Source: Candidatus Avedoeria danica (lineage in GTDB: Bacteria > Chloroflexota > Anaerolineae > Epilineales > Epilineaceae). From it: a DNA stretch of 64,000 bases. Of this stretch, positions 40,868 through 50,059 are shown one piece after another. The notes under the pieces were generated by a model. That model had not been told where the DNA came from. It saw nothing but the letters and a program-made list of their open reading frames with translations, and searched no databases. Location: assembly GCA_016703025.1 (NCBI GenBank), contig JADJCV010000004.1:1429501-1493500 (forward strand). The letters are read 5' to 3'. Position 1 is the stretch's first letter, and each line of letters begins with the position of its first letter. Made by a program: the position numbers and the translations under genes.

Positions 40868-41374
40868 CTAGCGTTCCCACGCCAGCCGCGGCGGGCCGCT
40901 GCGCCGCGCGAGCCAGCGCAGCGGAAAGTAGACGATCGGCAGCCACAGCAGGTTGAGGAGCACGGTCGGCAGCACGGTCGGGACGAGCGCCTCAGGTCGA
41001 AGATCGACGATGTCCCCGATCAAGCCGAGCACGACGATCTGGCCGGCGATGAAGACGATCGTCGCCACCGTGGTCAGCGCAGCCGGCATGAAGATCGCGT
41101 CCGCCAAACGGCCGGCGCCGAGACCGACGACGAGCGCCGCCGCCATGAGCGGCAGCGTGTACGTGCCGATCGGCTTGGGCGACATCACGTCGCTCAACAA
41201 TCCTGCCGCGAGCGCCCAGGCCATGCCTTGGCGTGCCCCGCGCACGTAGCCCCAGCTGACGACGACGAGCAACGTCAGCAGCGGCACGGCGCTGCCGAGC
41301 GCGGCCGAGGGCATGAGCGCGACCTGCGCGATCACCGCCCCGAGCAGGATGAGCGCCGCGCCGTACGGGTTCAC
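40868..41374 (-). CDS. mreD: MreD, rod-shape membrane protein
   Basis: 168 residues from GTG 41374, with about five membrane segments (for example 'ALILLGAVIAQVALMP' and 'VPLLTLLVVVSWGYVRGA'). The pattern 'GLLSDVMSPKPIGTYTLPLM' matches the MreD mark 'GL..D.....G...L...'. MreD links MreB and MreC to the elongation machinery. It sits 14 bp after mreC and 2 bp before mrdA. The sequence is weakly conserved, and much of the call rests on context. Confidence 0.88.
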   Translation of the reverse strand: MNPYGAALILLGAVIAQVALMPSAALGSAVPLLTLLVVVSWGYVRGARQGMAWALAAGLLSDVMSPKPIGTYTLPLMAAALVVGLGAGRLADAIFMPAALTTVATIVFIAGQIVVLGLIGDIVDLRPEALVPTVLPTVLLNLLWLPIVYFPLRWLARRSGPPRLAWER

Positions 41375-41388
41375 GACCGCCCGCGCGT

Positions 41389-42372
41389 TCAGGGTCGTAC
41401 GACTGCGCCGGAGGCGGCCGATCCGTCGGGGGCCGATCCGTCGGCAGCCGAACTGTCACCAGCCGAACCGTCGGCGGCCGAACCGTCGGCGGCCGATCCG
41501 CTGTCGATCGAACCGGCGGCGTCGGGCAGCGGCACGGCGCGCCAGCCGGTGATGACGAGGGCGAACTCGACGCTGCCGAGGTCGACGAACGGCCGGACGA
41601 CCGCCTCCTGGTTCGGCCGCTCGTCGCTCTGCCGCACCTCGATCACCTGGCCGATCGGCACCATCCGCGGGAAGCCGTTCGTGCCGTCGAGCCCGCTGGT
41701 GTGGATCACGTCGCCGACGACGATGTTGGGCGGCATGCCCGGTCCGTTCTGCGGCACGTAGCGCAGCGTGAGCTCGCCGCCGACCGAGCCGACGAGCATC
41801 CCGGTCGCCCGCGACCGTTCGACGCGCGCACCGACGGCCGAACCGCCGTCGCTGATCAACAGGACCTGGCTCGCCTCGCCGTACGTGCGCACCACCCGGC
41901 CGACGAGACCGCGGTGCGTGGCCACCGGGTCGCCTGCCGCGACGCCGGCCAGGCTGCCCTGGTCGATCCAGATCGCATGCACGAGCCCGCCAGGTTCACC
42001 GCCGACGACGTCCGCGCGGACGCTGGCGCCCAGCAGATCGAGGTCGACGCGGTCCCGCTTGTAGCCGAGGGCGGCGCGCAGCTCTTCGTTCTCACGGATC
42101 AACTGGCCCTGCTTCGTGGACTCGACCTGGAGCCGGGCGTTCTCTTCGGTCAGCTCCGCCACCTTCGCCTCGAGCGCCTCGCTGCTGCGCGACCACTCCG
42201 TCACGACGCCCACTTGCTCGCGCGCGCTGCGCAGCGCGTGCGTGACGGGCGAGAGGACGCGCGACAGCGTGCCGTTGATCACCGCCGGCCCGCGCCAACC
42301 GCGCGCCAGGCCGAACACGACGCCGAGCAGCGCCAGCGCGAACATCCACGACGGCCGGTCGCGGCGCGACAT
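41389..42372 (-). CDS. mreC: MreC, rod-shape-determining protein
   Basis: 327 residues from ATG 42372. A GTG at 42411 is in frame but lies inside mreB. A membrane helix (MFALALLGVVFGLARGW) is followed by a coiled coil (about 60-105, 'SSEALEAKVAELTEENARLQ') and the beta-barrel domain with 'GLVGRVVRTYGEASQVLLIS' and 'ATGMLVGS'. MreC is periplasmic or extracytoplasmic and activates PBP2. The C-terminus is unusual: repeated 'GSAAD'-type pentapeptides coded by 15-bp DNA repeats (about 41400-41515), which are not part of the known fold. Confidence 0.92.
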   Translation of the reverse strand: MSRRDRPSWMFALALLGVVFGLARGWRGPAVINGTLSRVLSPVTHALRSAREQVGVVTEWSRSSEALEAKVAELTEENARLQVESTKQGQLIRENEELRAALGYKRDRVDLDLLGASVRADVVGGEPGGLVHAIWIDQGSLAGVAAGDPVATHRGLVGRVVRTYGEASQVLLISDGGSAVGARVERSRATGMLVGSVGGELTLRYVPQNGPGMPPNIVVGDVIHTSGLDGTNGFPRMVPIGQVIEVRQSDERPNQEAVVRPFVDLGSVEFALVITGWRAVPLPDAAGSIDSGSAADGSAADGSAGDSSAADGSAPDGSAASGAVVRP

Positions 42373-42382
42373 CCGGAAGCGC

Positions 42383-43453
42383 CTACCGTCCACCGGTGGC
42401 CAGCGCAGCACGCTGCGTGGAAGCGAGGACCGGCGCGAGGTTGTCGAGGTCCTCGAGGACGAGGCCGGCGCCGCGCGCGACGCACGCCATCGGGTGCTTG
42501 GCCACCTTTACGTCGATCTTCGTCTCTTGTTCGAGCCGCTGCGCGATCCCGCGCAACAGCGCCCCGCCGCCGGCCAGCGTGATCCCGTGCTCCATGAGGT
42601 CCGCCACGAGCTCGGGCGGCGTGTCGTCGATGGCGTCCTTGACGACGTCGACGATCGTCTGCACGGGCGACGAGAGCGCGTCGCGGATCTCGATGGACGA
42701 GACGTCGACGCTCTGCGGCAATCCGGTGAGCAGGCTGCGGCCGCGCATCGCCATCGTCAGCTCGACGTCGAGCGGGAACGCGCTGCCGATCTCGTGCTTG
42801 AGCTGCTCGGCCATCCGCTCGCCGATCGCCAGGCTGTAGCGCTTGCGGGCGTAGTCGATGATCGCCTCGTCCATCTCGTCGCCCGCCACCCGGAGGCTTC
42901 GGGCGACGACGATGCCGCCGAGGCTGAGGACCGCCACCTCGGTCGTCCCGCCGCCGATGTCGACGATCATGCTGCCGATGGAAGCCGTTACCGGCAACCC
43001 GGCGCCGATCGCGGCCGCCATCGGTTCTTCGATGAGGTAGCACTCGCGCGCGCCGGCGCTGATCGTCGCGTCGTGCACGGCACGCTTTTCGACCTCCGTC
43101 ACGCCGCTCGGGATCCCGACGACGACGCGCGGCTTGGGCAGCGGGCTGAACGAGCGCTCGTGCACCTTCTTGATGAAGTAGACGAGCATCTTCTCGGTGA
43201 TGTCGAAGTCGCTGATCACGCCGTCCCGCAGCGGGCGGACGGCGATGATGTTCGCCGGCGTCCGGCCGACCATCTTCTTGGCCTCCGACCCGATCGCCAG
43301 CACCCGCCGGGTACGCTTGTCGATCGCCACGACGCTCGGCTCATTGATGACGATGCCCTCGCCCTCGACCATGACCAACGTGTTGGCCGTGCCGAGATCG
43401 ATGCCGATATCGCGGGAGAACATGCCCAGCAAGGCATTCAGCGGGCTGATCAC
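42383..43453 (-). CDS. mreB: MreB, actin-like cell-shape protein
   Basis: 356 residues. GTG 43453 is chosen because GAGGAG stands 9 bases upstream; ATG 43423 is an alternative. The actin-fold marks are phosphate 1 'DIGIDLGTANTLV', 'GIPSGVTEVEKRAVHDA', phosphate 2 'MIVDIGGGTTEVAVLSLGG' and adenosine 'ITLAGGGALLRGI'. It forms membrane-bound filaments that guide side-wall synthesis. It is the first gene of the mre-min-rodA run and has an extended -10 promoter about 60 bp upstream. Confidence 0.97.
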   Translation of the reverse strand: MISPLNALLGMFSRDIGIDLGTANTLVMVEGEGIVINEPSVVAIDKRTRRVLAIGSEAKKMVGRTPANIIAVRPLRDGVISDFDITEKMLVYFIKKVHERSFSPLPKPRVVVGIPSGVTEVEKRAVHDATISAGARECYLIEEPMAAAIGAGLPVTASIGSMIVDIGGGTTEVAVLSLGGIVVARSLRVAGDEMDEAIIDYARKRYSLAIGERMAEQLKHEIGSAFPLDVELTMAMRGRSLLTGLPQSVDVSSIEIRDALSSPVQTIVDVVKDAIDDTPPELVADLMEHGITLAGGGALLRGIAQRLEQETKIDVKVAKHPMACVARGAGLVLEDLDNLAPVLASTQRAALATGGR

Positions 43454-43511
43454 GAAAGCGGGCTCCTCAAACGGCCGCGGAACAGAAACGGACCTGTGGC
43501 GGACCCGGCGC

Positions 43512-43520
43512 AGTATAGCA
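43512..43520 (-). promoter_or_regulatory. Extended -10 promoter upstream of mreB
   Basis: Minus strand TGCTATACT (43520-43512) matches TGnTATAAT with one mismatch; no clear -35 is present. The start of transcription would be near 43505, about 50 bases before the GTG. Confidence 0.65.
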
Positions 43521-43567
43521 CACGGGGCTCGGGCCGATCGGCGGCGGTCCGGGCGCGGACGCACCAC

Positions 43568-43602
43568 GCGAAGCGGGCGGCCGACGGGGCCGCCCGCTTC
43601 GC
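43568..43602 (-). terminator. Strong hairpin between bL25 gene and mreB
   Basis: Perfect 15-bp arms (GCGAAGCGGGCGGCC and complement) with a 5-nt loop, 59 bp after the bL25 stop. No T-run follows on either strand, so it is either a U-less terminator or an RNA-protecting stem. Confidence 0.6.
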
Positions 43603-43660
43603 ATACGATCCGTTAGTGTCCGATCCGCATGCGCGAGTCGGTGGGCAATTCCGGCCGACC

Positions 43661-44338
43661 TCAGTCGGCGCCATCCTCCGGCGCCGCGTCTTCCGCGTGG
43701 GCGGCGGCGTATTCGGAGGTCGTCGGGTCCATCGCCGCAAGGTAGTCATCGTCACCGACGACCGCCGCGCCGCGGCGGAGCGCCGCCATGCGGGCGACGG
43801 CGCGGTTCGAATCGTCCATGATCCGAACGCCCTTCGGCACGTCCACATCCGAGATGCGCAGCACCTGGCTGAGCTCGCGCAGCTTGCCGCCGTCGACGAC
43901 GATCTCCTGCGGCAGGTCCTTGGGCAGGGCGCGGACGATGACGTGGTCGAGCAGGGCGCGGATCATCGCCTCGTTGCGCTGCACGGCCGGCGGCACCTTG
44001 CCGCCGATCCGGACCGGGATCGCGGTCTGGACGGGCACGCGCTCGCTGACCTCGAGCAGGTCGGCGTGGATCGGCGTGAGCTTGGTCGGGTGGATCTGCA
44101 GCGCCCGGGCGATCGCCAGGCGCGGCTTCTTGTCGCCCTCGATGTCCACATGGATCAGCCGCGTCGTGCCGGCCTTGTGGAGGACGGAGCGCAGGTGCTT
44201 CGTGTCCACCTGCAGGCTGACGGGCTCGCTCTCCGGGCCATACAGCACGCACGGCGTCATGCCGGCGCGCCGCAGCCCGGCCACCTTCTTGCCGGTGACC
44301 GTCCGCAGCTGTGTGTTCAGAGTGATCTGCTCGCTCAC
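43661..44338 (-). CDS. rplY: 50S ribosomal protein bL25 (Ctc type)
   Basis: 225 residues from GTG 44338, behind GGAG (spacing 7). The N-terminal domain binds 5S rRNA: 'LNTQLRTVTGKKVAGLRRAG' and 'TPCVLYGPESEPVSLQV'. The longer C-terminal TL5/CTC domain includes 'IHADLLEVSERVPVQTAIPV' and 'DVDVPKGVRI'. The two-domain form is the general-stress Ctc type. The tail is acidic and Ala-rich. It has its own promoter and a hairpin before mreB, so it is probably a single-gene unit. Confidence 0.93.
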   Translation of the reverse strand: MSEQITLNTQLRTVTGKKVAGLRRAGMTPCVLYGPESEPVSLQVDTKHLRSVLHKAGTTRLIHVDIEGDKKPRLAIARALQIHPTKLTPIHADLLEVSERVPVQTAIPVRIGGKVPPAVQRNEAMIRALLDHVIVRALPKDLPQEIVVDGGKLRELSQVLRISDVDVPKGVRIMDDSNRAVARMAALRRGAAVVGDDDYLAAMDPTTSEYAAAHAEDAAPEDGAD

Positions 44339-44443
44339 GATGAGGCTCCTGCAACCGTCCCACGCGGCCGCCCGAGCGGCGGCCGGATTGTCGATCAACC
44401 TGTGCCGCAGCGCCGAACGGTGCCGACGCGGCGACGAACGGAG

Positions 44444-44472
44444 AGGATAAGGGCTTCGAGGCGTGGGCGCAA
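44444..44472 (-). promoter_or_regulatory. Promoter of bL25 gene
   Basis: Minus strand -35-like TTGCGC (44472-44467), a 17-bp spacer and -10 TATCCT (44449-44444). The leader would be about 100 bases. The -35 is weak. Confidence 0.5.
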
Positions 44473-44525
44473 GTTCAAGGACCGTCCGAGCCGAGCCGGC
44501 GGCTCCCGCGATCGGTCGCTTCGCG

Positions 44526-45590
44526 TCAGCCGTCCGCCGTCCAATCGTCCGCCGTCCAATCCGGCGGCCTCTCCCGCCGCCGCCACCCCCACCCCACCGG
44601 ATACCCCACCATTTTCACCCCATCGCCCGTGACCCGGATCACCGGCACCCACAGCCCAGCGGCCACCCGCTGTCCGATCGTCAACGCCCGCCATTGGCGC
44701 ACGAGTCGCCGGCAGGGCTTCGCGACCATCGTCACGAGGCCGGCGGCCAGGAGGAGCCACCATGCGGCGCTGTTGAACACTGCCAGGGCGACGAGCGACG
44801 GGACCGCGACGACGTAGGTGAGGTAGCGGATCAGGTGCCGCCGCCGCCACAGGTCGGCCTTGCCGTCGCCGCGGGCGTACAGGTAGTACTGGCGGGCGAA
44901 GTGGGCGAGCGTCGGGCGGGGCCGAAAGCGGGCGACGGCCGACGGCGCGAAAGCGGGCGGCCCGGCGATCCGCTTGAGCCGCAGGTCGAACACGAGGTCC
45001 TCGCAGTAGTCGAGCCACTCCGGGTAGCCGCCGATCACGGCGGCGTCCGCCTTCAGGAAGGCCACGGACCGGCTGGACGGGAGGAACGTCCTGGGGTCGA
45101 TGTCGGCCACGTCCGGCAGCGTCGTCGCGCCGAGCGCCGTCTCGAACGCGCCCTCCGGCGCGCTCGTGAAGAATCCGGCCGCCCAGCGCGCCTCGCCCCG
45201 CTCGATCGGCGCCGCGAGAGCCGCCAGCCACCCCGGCACGAGCCGCACGCCGGCGTCCGTGGCCGCCAGGATCGGCCCGGCAGCCGCGGCAATCGCGGCG
45301 TTGCGGCCTTGCGAGATGTTCGCCCCCGGCCGCTCGACGAGCGTGAGCCGCAGCGCCTCGCCGTCCGGCCGTGCGGCGCGCCACGCCCGCACCGCGGCGA
45401 CGGTGCCGTCCGTCGAACCGCCGTCGACGACGACGACCTCGTCCGGTGGGCGCGTCTGCGCCGCAAGGCTGTCGAGCAGCGCCCCGATCGTCGCCGCTTC
45501 GTTGAACACCGTGGCGATCACCGAGACGGCGCGGGCGGCGGGCGCACCGGACGGGAGGTCGTGGACTTCGTGCATGACGGGTTCTGGCAT
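44526..45590 (-). CDS. Family 2 glycosyltransferase, membrane-associated
   Basis: 354 residues from ATG 45590; ATG 45575 is possible. The GT-A fold begins 'VSVIATVFNEAATIGALLDS', with 'VVVVDGGSTDGTVAAVRAW' and the acceptor-side 'ATDAGVRLVPGWL'. Later 'GGYPEWLDYCEDLVFDLRL' supplies the usual 'E/D D' near the active site. Two hydrophobic segments (about 255-295, 'AAWWLLLAAGLVTMVA') suggest membrane association. It probably transfers a sugar from a nucleotide donor to a surface glycan or lipid; the acceptor is unknown. The C-terminus repeats 'DWTAD', coded by a 15-bp DNA repeat (44525-44563). Confidence 0.88.
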   Translation of the reverse strand: MPEPVMHEVHDLPSGAPAARAVSVIATVFNEAATIGALLDSLAAQTRPPDEVVVVDGGSTDGTVAAVRAWRAARPDGEALRLTLVERPGANISQGRNAAIAAAAGPILAATDAGVRLVPGWLAALAAPIERGEARWAAGFFTSAPEGAFETALGATTLPDVADIDPRTFLPSSRSVAFLKADAAVIGGYPEWLDYCEDLVFDLRLKRIAGPPAFAPSAVARFRPRPTLAHFARQYYLYARGDGKADLWRRRHLIRYLTYVVAVPSLVALAVFNSAAWWLLLAAGLVTMVAKPCRRLVRQWRALTIGQRVAAGLWVPVIRVTGDGVKMVGYPVGWGWRRRERPPDWTADDWTADG

Positions 45591-45599
45591 GGCGGGCGG

Positions 45600-45605
45600 A
45601 TTATA
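45600..45605 (-). promoter_or_regulatory. -10 box of glycosyltransferase gene, near-leaderless
   Basis: Minus strand TATAAT (perfect) ends 9 bases before ATG 45590, so the transcript would begin within about 3 bases of the start codon. No clear -35. The divergent rhomboid gene starts 86 bp away. Confidence 0.6.
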
Positions 45606-45676
45606 CGGGGATGTTAACGGGGAACCGTCGCACCCGATCGGGCGCTGGACGGCGGTGGGCCCTACCATTGTCGACC

Positions 45677-46702
45677 ATGGACATCGAATTGCCCGACGAG
45701 ACCTCGCCGATACGCGACGACCCGCCGCTACCCGGCCCCTCGCTGCCCGAGCCGGCGCGCGTGCCTTCGCCGCTCCCGCCCCCCGCCACCGCCACGCTCG
45801 GCCCGCTCCGGCGCCGCCAGGCCGACGGCTGGTCGCTCGTCCTGTCCAGCGAGGGCATCGGCCATCAGCTCCTTTCGGGCACCGACGGCCTCTACCTGGC
45901 GGTCGATGCCGGCGACGCCGTCCGCGCCTCGGCCTCGCTGCAAGCGTATATGACCGAGAACGACGCGCCGGTCTTCGACACCGCCCGCCGCCCGCCGCTG
46001 CGGCCGAGCGCCGATCCCGCCGGTCGGGCCGACCTCGGTTTCGGCATCGCCGCCGGCCTCGCGCTCCTGGCCGGGTTTGCCGTCACCGGCGATGCCACGC
46101 ACGGCGGCGGGCTGGCGCCGCTCGGCGGGGCCGACAGCGGTTTGATCCTGAACGGCGCGCTGTGGCGGACGGTCACCGCGCTGACGCTGCACGCCGGGAT
46201 CGGCCACGTCCTGGCGAACGCGCTGGCGAGCGTGATCTTCCTGCCGCTTGCGGCGCGCCGCCTCGGGATCGGCCTGACCTTGCTGGGCACGATCGGCGCC
46301 GGAGCGATCGGCAACTGGCTGACCGCTTACCTCCGCGGGCCCGGCTCACTCGGCGTCGGCTTTTCGACGGCCGTCTTCGGCGCGCTCGGACTCCTCGCCG
46401 GCGCGCGCCTCGTCGACGGCGACCGCGGCGGGCGCGGCGGGTGCGGCGGGTGCTGGATCGTGTTCGGCGCAGCCATGGCACTGCTTGCGCTCCTCGGCTC
46501 AGGCGAGCAGAGCGACGTGCTGGCCCATGCCTGCGGCCTGGTCGCCGGCGTGCCGATCGGCGCCGCGATCGCGCGATTCGCACGCGCAGGTGCGCAGGCG
46601 CACGGGACGTCGACGTCCGTCGCCGGCGCGCGCCTGCAGTGGGCGGCCGGGATCGCAGCGGTGGCGATCATCGCGGGCGCATGGGGGCTGGCGCTCCGCT
46701 GA
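45677..46702 (+). CDS. Rhomboid-family intramembrane serine protease
   Basis: 341 residues from ATG 45677. The N-terminal 110 residues are cytoplasmic and Pro-rich. Six or seven membrane segments follow. The rhomboid marks are 'LHAGIGHVLANALA' (structural His and Asn), the catalytic serine S230 in 'GFSTAVFG' (usual G.SG..G), and the catalytic histidine H284 in 'DVLAHACGLVAG'. It cleaves membrane proteins within or near the bilayer. No ribosome site is present; a -10-like TACCAT lies 8 bases before the ATG, as in other leaderless starts here. The substrate is unknown, though surface proteins are plausible. Confidence 0.88.
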   Translation: MDIELPDETSPIRDDPPLPGPSLPEPARVPSPLPPPATATLGPLRRRQADGWSLVLSSEGIGHQLLSGTDGLYLAVDAGDAVRASASLQAYMTENDAPVFDTARRPPLRPSADPAGRADLGFGIAAGLALLAGFAVTGDATHGGGLAPLGGADSGLILNGALWRTVTALTLHAGIGHVLANALASVIFLPLAARRLGIGLTLLGTIGAGAIGNWLTAYLRGPGSLGVGFSTAVFGALGLLAGARLVDGDRGGRGGCGGCWIVFGAAMALLALLGSGEQSDVLAHACGLVAGVPIGAAIARFARAGAQAHGTSTSVAGARLQWAAGIAAVAIIAGAWGLALR

Positions 46703-46774
46703 CGGCGCCTTCACGCGGCGTCATCAAGCGACATCCCTCTGCCCCGGCTGCGACGCCGGCGCAACGCCGCACCG

Positions 46775-46780
46775 TATAAT
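46775..46780 (+). promoter_or_regulatory. -10 box upstream of recJ
   Basis: Perfect TATAAT 27 bases before GTG 46808, giving a short leader of about 20 bases that contains the GAGG ribosome site. No clear -35. Confidence 0.55.
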
Positions 46781-46807
46781 CGTCCCACCCGCGAATCGAG
46801 GATCCTC

Positions 46808-48616
46808 GTGCCCAACCCCGTCCCGCCTGCCGCGCCGCGCGCCCGGTGGCGCCTCAGCCCGCCGCCCTCGCCCGCGCTCGATGCGCTCGGCGACCCGCTT
46901 CTGGCGCGTGCGCTCGCCGCGCGCGGCGTGGCGGAGCTCGACGGCGCGGCGGCGTTCCTCGGCCGGTCGGTGGGGGACGACAACCCGTTCCGGCTGGCGG
47001 ACATGGACCGCGCCGTCACCCGCCTCCGCCGCGCGATATCGGGCGGCGAACGGATCGCCGTGTACGGCGACTACGACGCGGACGGCGTGACCGGCACCGC
47101 CCTCCTCACGACGGCGCTCCGCGCGCTCGGCGGCGACGTCCTGCCGCACCTGCCCCACCGCGAGCGCGACGGCTACGGCGTCCACACCGCGGCGCTCGAC
47201 CGGCTGGCGAAGCACGGCGTGCGGCTCGTCGTAACGGTGGACTGCGGCGTCCGCGCGGCGGAACCACTCCTGCACGCCCGCACGCTCGGGATGGACGTCA
47301 TCGTCACGGACCACCACGCGCTGCCGGACGAGCTGCCGGCGGCAGTGGCCGTCGTGAACCCGCGCCGCGCGGACGATGGCTACGGGTTCCACGAGTTCGC
47401 CGGCGTCGGCTTGGCGTACAAGCTGGCGCAGGCGCTCCTGCGCGTCGCGGCGCGCACCTCGGCGCGGCCGGCGGCGCTCCACGAGACCGACCTGCTCGAC
47501 CTCGCGGCGATCGGAACCGTCGCGGACGTCGTGCCGCTCGTCGGCGAGAACCGGATGCTCGTCCAGGGCGGCCTCGAGCGGATCCGCGCCGGCGCCCGAC
47601 CGGGCGTCGCGGCGCTGTGCGAGGCCGGCGGTTTCGAGGCGGCGACGATGACGGCGCGCGGGATCGCTTTCGGGCTCGGGCCGCGGTTGAACGCCGCGGG
47701 GCGGATGGGCGATGCCACGATGGCGCTGACGCTGCTGTTGTCGGAAGCGGACGGCGAGGCGCGCCGGCTCGCCGCGCAACTCGAGCACATGAACCGCGAG
47801 CGGCGCGCGGCGACGGACGTCGCGCTCGAAGCGGCGCACGCGGACCTGGCGGGCCGGACGGACGCGCCGTTCCTGGCCTGGGCATCGCCGGACGTCGGCC
47901 TCGGTGTGATCGGGCTCGTCGCGGGCCAGCTGGCGCAAACGCACTATCGTCCGGCCGCCGTGTTCCGCATCGAGGGCGAGACGGCGCGCGCCAGCCTGCG
48001 CTCGATCGCCGAGTTCAACGTCGTCGAGGCCCTCGACCGCATCGCCCCGCTGCTCGAGCGGCACGGCGGCCACGCGCGCGCCGGCGGCCTGACAGTGCGA
48101 ACGGACCGCCTGGACGAGGTCGTCGATGCGCTCACCCGCTTGGCGGAAGACGCCCTGCGCGGGGCCGATCTGCGCCCCGTCCTCGACATCGACGCCGAGC
48201 TGCCCCTCACGGCCGTGAACGACGACCTCTACCGCCGGCTGCAGGCCCTCGAGCCGTTCGGCGAAGCGAACCCGACGCCGCTCATCCTCAGCCGGGACGT
48301 CGTCGTCGCGTCCAAACGGATCGTCGGCGAGCGCCATCTCAAGCTCATCGTCCCGACGGCGCGCGGGTCGATGGAAGCGATGGCATTCGGCCACGGGGAT
48401 CGGCTGGCGGGGGTTGGGGAGCGGATCGACATCGTGTACGGCGTGCGCGAGCGGGTCTGGCGCGGGGAGCGCAGCCTCGAGCTCGACGTACAGGACTTCG
48501 CGGCGGCCGGGACGGCCAACGTCCAGACGGACGATGACACGATGGCCGATGCCGGTCGGATCGGGGACAGGGTCGCGGGTGTGGGCGCGCCCGACGTCGT
48601 CGCCGCCTCCATCTGA
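46808..48616 (+). CDS. recJ: RecJ, single-strand-specific 5'-3' exonuclease
   Basis: 602 residues from GTG 46808. RecJ degrades single-stranded DNA in recombination and mismatch or base excision repair, using Mn/Mg ions. The DHH phosphoesterase motifs are seen as D88-Y-D-A-D92-G, 'VTVDCGVRAAEPL' and D168-H-H ('VIVTDHHALP'). The DHHA1 domain has 'RHGGHARAGGLTV', and an OB-like C-terminal domain follows. The length is normal. A photolyase gene follows after 18 bp, so two DNA-repair genes probably share a transcript. Confidence 0.95.
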   Translation: MPNPVPPAAPRARWRLSPPPSPALDALGDPLLARALAARGVAELDGAAAFLGRSVGDDNPFRLADMDRAVTRLRRAISGGERIAVYGDYDADGVTGTALLTTALRALGGDVLPHLPHRERDGYGVHTAALDRLAKHGVRLVVTVDCGVRAAEPLLHARTLGMDVIVTDHHALPDELPAAVAVVNPRRADDGYGFHEFAGVGLAYKLAQALLRVAARTSARPAALHETDLLDLAAIGTVADVVPLVGENRMLVQGGLERIRAGARPGVAALCEAGGFEAATMTARGIAFGLGPRLNAAGRMGDATMALTLLLSEADGEARRLAAQLEHMNRERRAATDVALEAAHADLAGRTDAPFLAWASPDVGLGVIGLVAGQLAQTHYRPAAVFRIEGETARASLRSIAEFNVVEALDRIAPLLERHGGHARAGGLTVRTDRLDEVVDALTRLAEDALRGADLRPVLDIDAELPLTAVNDDLYRRLQALEPFGEANPTPLILSRDVVVASKRIVGERHLKLIVPTARGSMEAMAFGHGDRLAGVGERIDIVYGVRERVWRGERSLELDVQDFAAAGTANVQTDDDTMADAGRIGDRVAGVGAPDVVAASI

Positions 48617-48634
48617 CCGCTCGACCCCCGACGG

Positions 48635-50059
48635 ATGGACGCGCCGGCGACACCGATTCACCCGGACCGCGTCCGCGCCCTGAACGACGCGCCGGGCCAC
48701 GGCGCGCCGGTCCTGTATTGGATGTCGCGCGACGCGCGTGTGGCGGACAACTGGGCGCTGTTGCATGCCCGCGCGATCGCCGCCGCCGCGGATGCGCCGC
48801 TGGCCGTCGTGTTCACCCTGGCGCCGTCGTTCCTCGCCGCGCCGTGGCGTGCCTACCACTTCCTCCTGGCCGGGCTGCGCGGCGTCGAGCGCGACCTGCG
48901 CGCGCTCGGCATCCCGTTCGCCGTCCTGTACGGCGCCGATCCGCCCGACGCCGTCACGGCGTTCGTCCGCGCCCACGGCGTCGGCCACGTCGTCGTCGAC
49001 TTCAACCCGCTGCGGTTGGCGCGCGAATGGCGCTCAGGCGTGGGCGATCGGCTGGCGGCGGCGGGCGTGCGGCTCGAGGAGGTCGATGCGCACAACATCG
49101 TCCCGTGCTGGGCGGCTTCCGGCAAGCTCGAGTTCGCGGCGCGAACGATCCGGCCGAAGATCGCGCGGCTGCTCGACATATTCCTCGAGCCGTTCCCTTC
49201 CCTTGCTCCCCAGACCACGGCGTGGCCGACGCCGCTGCCGGTGGTCGACTGGACGGCGGCCGAGGGGTCGCTGAGCGTCGACCGGTCTGTGGGCGCCGTG
49301 GACTGGATCGCGCCCGGCGCGTCGGAAGCCCGCCGCGCACTGGATGCTTTCCTGGCTGATAGCCTCGGTGACTACACGAAGCGGCGCAACGACCCGAACG
49401 CGGACGGGCAGTCCGGGCTGTCGCCCTACCTGCACTTCGGACAACTCGCGCCGGCGCGCGTTGCGCTCGAAGTCCGGGCACGTCTTGCGGCGGGTGGTCC
49501 CGACATCGATCGCGCCCATCGCGTCGTACCCGACGCCGCCACCTTCCTCGAAGAGCTGGTCGTCCGCCGCGAGCTGTCCGACAACTTCTGCTTGTACCAA
49601 CCGGCGTACGACGCCGTCGCCGGCTTCCCGGCGTGGGCGCGCCGGACATTGGACGCGCACCGCGGCGACGCGCGCGAGGCGCTGTACGACGTCGACGCCT
49701 TCGGTCGCGCTGCGACGCACGATGCGTTGTGGAATGCGTGCCAGTGCCAGATGGTCCGTACCGGCAAGATGCACGGGTACCTGCGGATGTACTGGGCGAA
49801 GATGATCCTGGCGTGGTCGGCCACGCCCGAGGAGGCGCTGGCAACCGCCATCGTCCTGAACGATCGGTACGAACTCGATGGGCGCGACCCGAACGGCTAC
49901 GCCGGCATCGCCTGGGCGATCGGCGGGGTGCACGATCGGCCATGGTTCGATCGGCCCGTGTTCGGGACGGTGCGGTTCATGAGCGCGAGCGGCGCGGCGC
50001 GGAAGTTCGATGTCGGAGCGTACGTGCGGCGATGGCCGGAGCGGGATGGGCGCGCATGA
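48635..50059 (+). CDS. phr: Class II CPD photolyase
   Basis: 474 residues from ATG 48635. It repairs cyclobutane pyrimidine dimers using FAD and blue or near-UV light. The antenna domain begins 'GAPVLYWMSRDARVADNWAL'. The FAD and substrate part carries the class II signatures 'KMHGYLRMYWAKMILAW' and 'RDPNGYAGIAWAIGGVHDRP', with 'LSPYLHFGQLAPARVAL' before them. Its length matches the class. It overlaps the next gene by 4 bp (ATGA). Confidence 0.95.
   Translation: MDAPATPIHPDRVRALNDAPGHGAPVLYWMSRDARVADNWALLHARAIAAAADAPLAVVFTLAPSFLAAPWRAYHFLLAGLRGVERDLRALGIPFAVLYGADPPDAVTAFVRAHGVGHVVVDFNPLRLAREWRSGVGDRLAAAGVRLEEVDAHNIVPCWAASGKLEFAARTIRPKIARLLDIFLEPFPSLAPQTTAWPTPLPVVDWTAAEGSLSVDRSVGAVDWIAPGASEARRALDAFLADSLGDYTKRRNDPNADGQSGLSPYLHFGQLAPARVALEVRARLAAGGPDIDRAHRVVPDAATFLEELVVRRELSDNFCLYQPAYDAVAGFPAWARRTLDAHRGDAREALYDVDAFGRAATHDALWNACQCQMVRTGKMHGYLRMYWAKMILAWSATPEEALATAIVLNDRYELDGRDPNGYAGIAWAIGGVHDRPWFDRPVFGTVRFMSASGAARKFDVGAYVRRWPERDGRA

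Noticed and set aside
43568..43602. Riboswitch or attenuator before mreB
   Set aside because: It is one perfect GC stem without alternative pairing or T-run, and lies upstream of the mreB promoter -10, so it is outside the mreB transcript.
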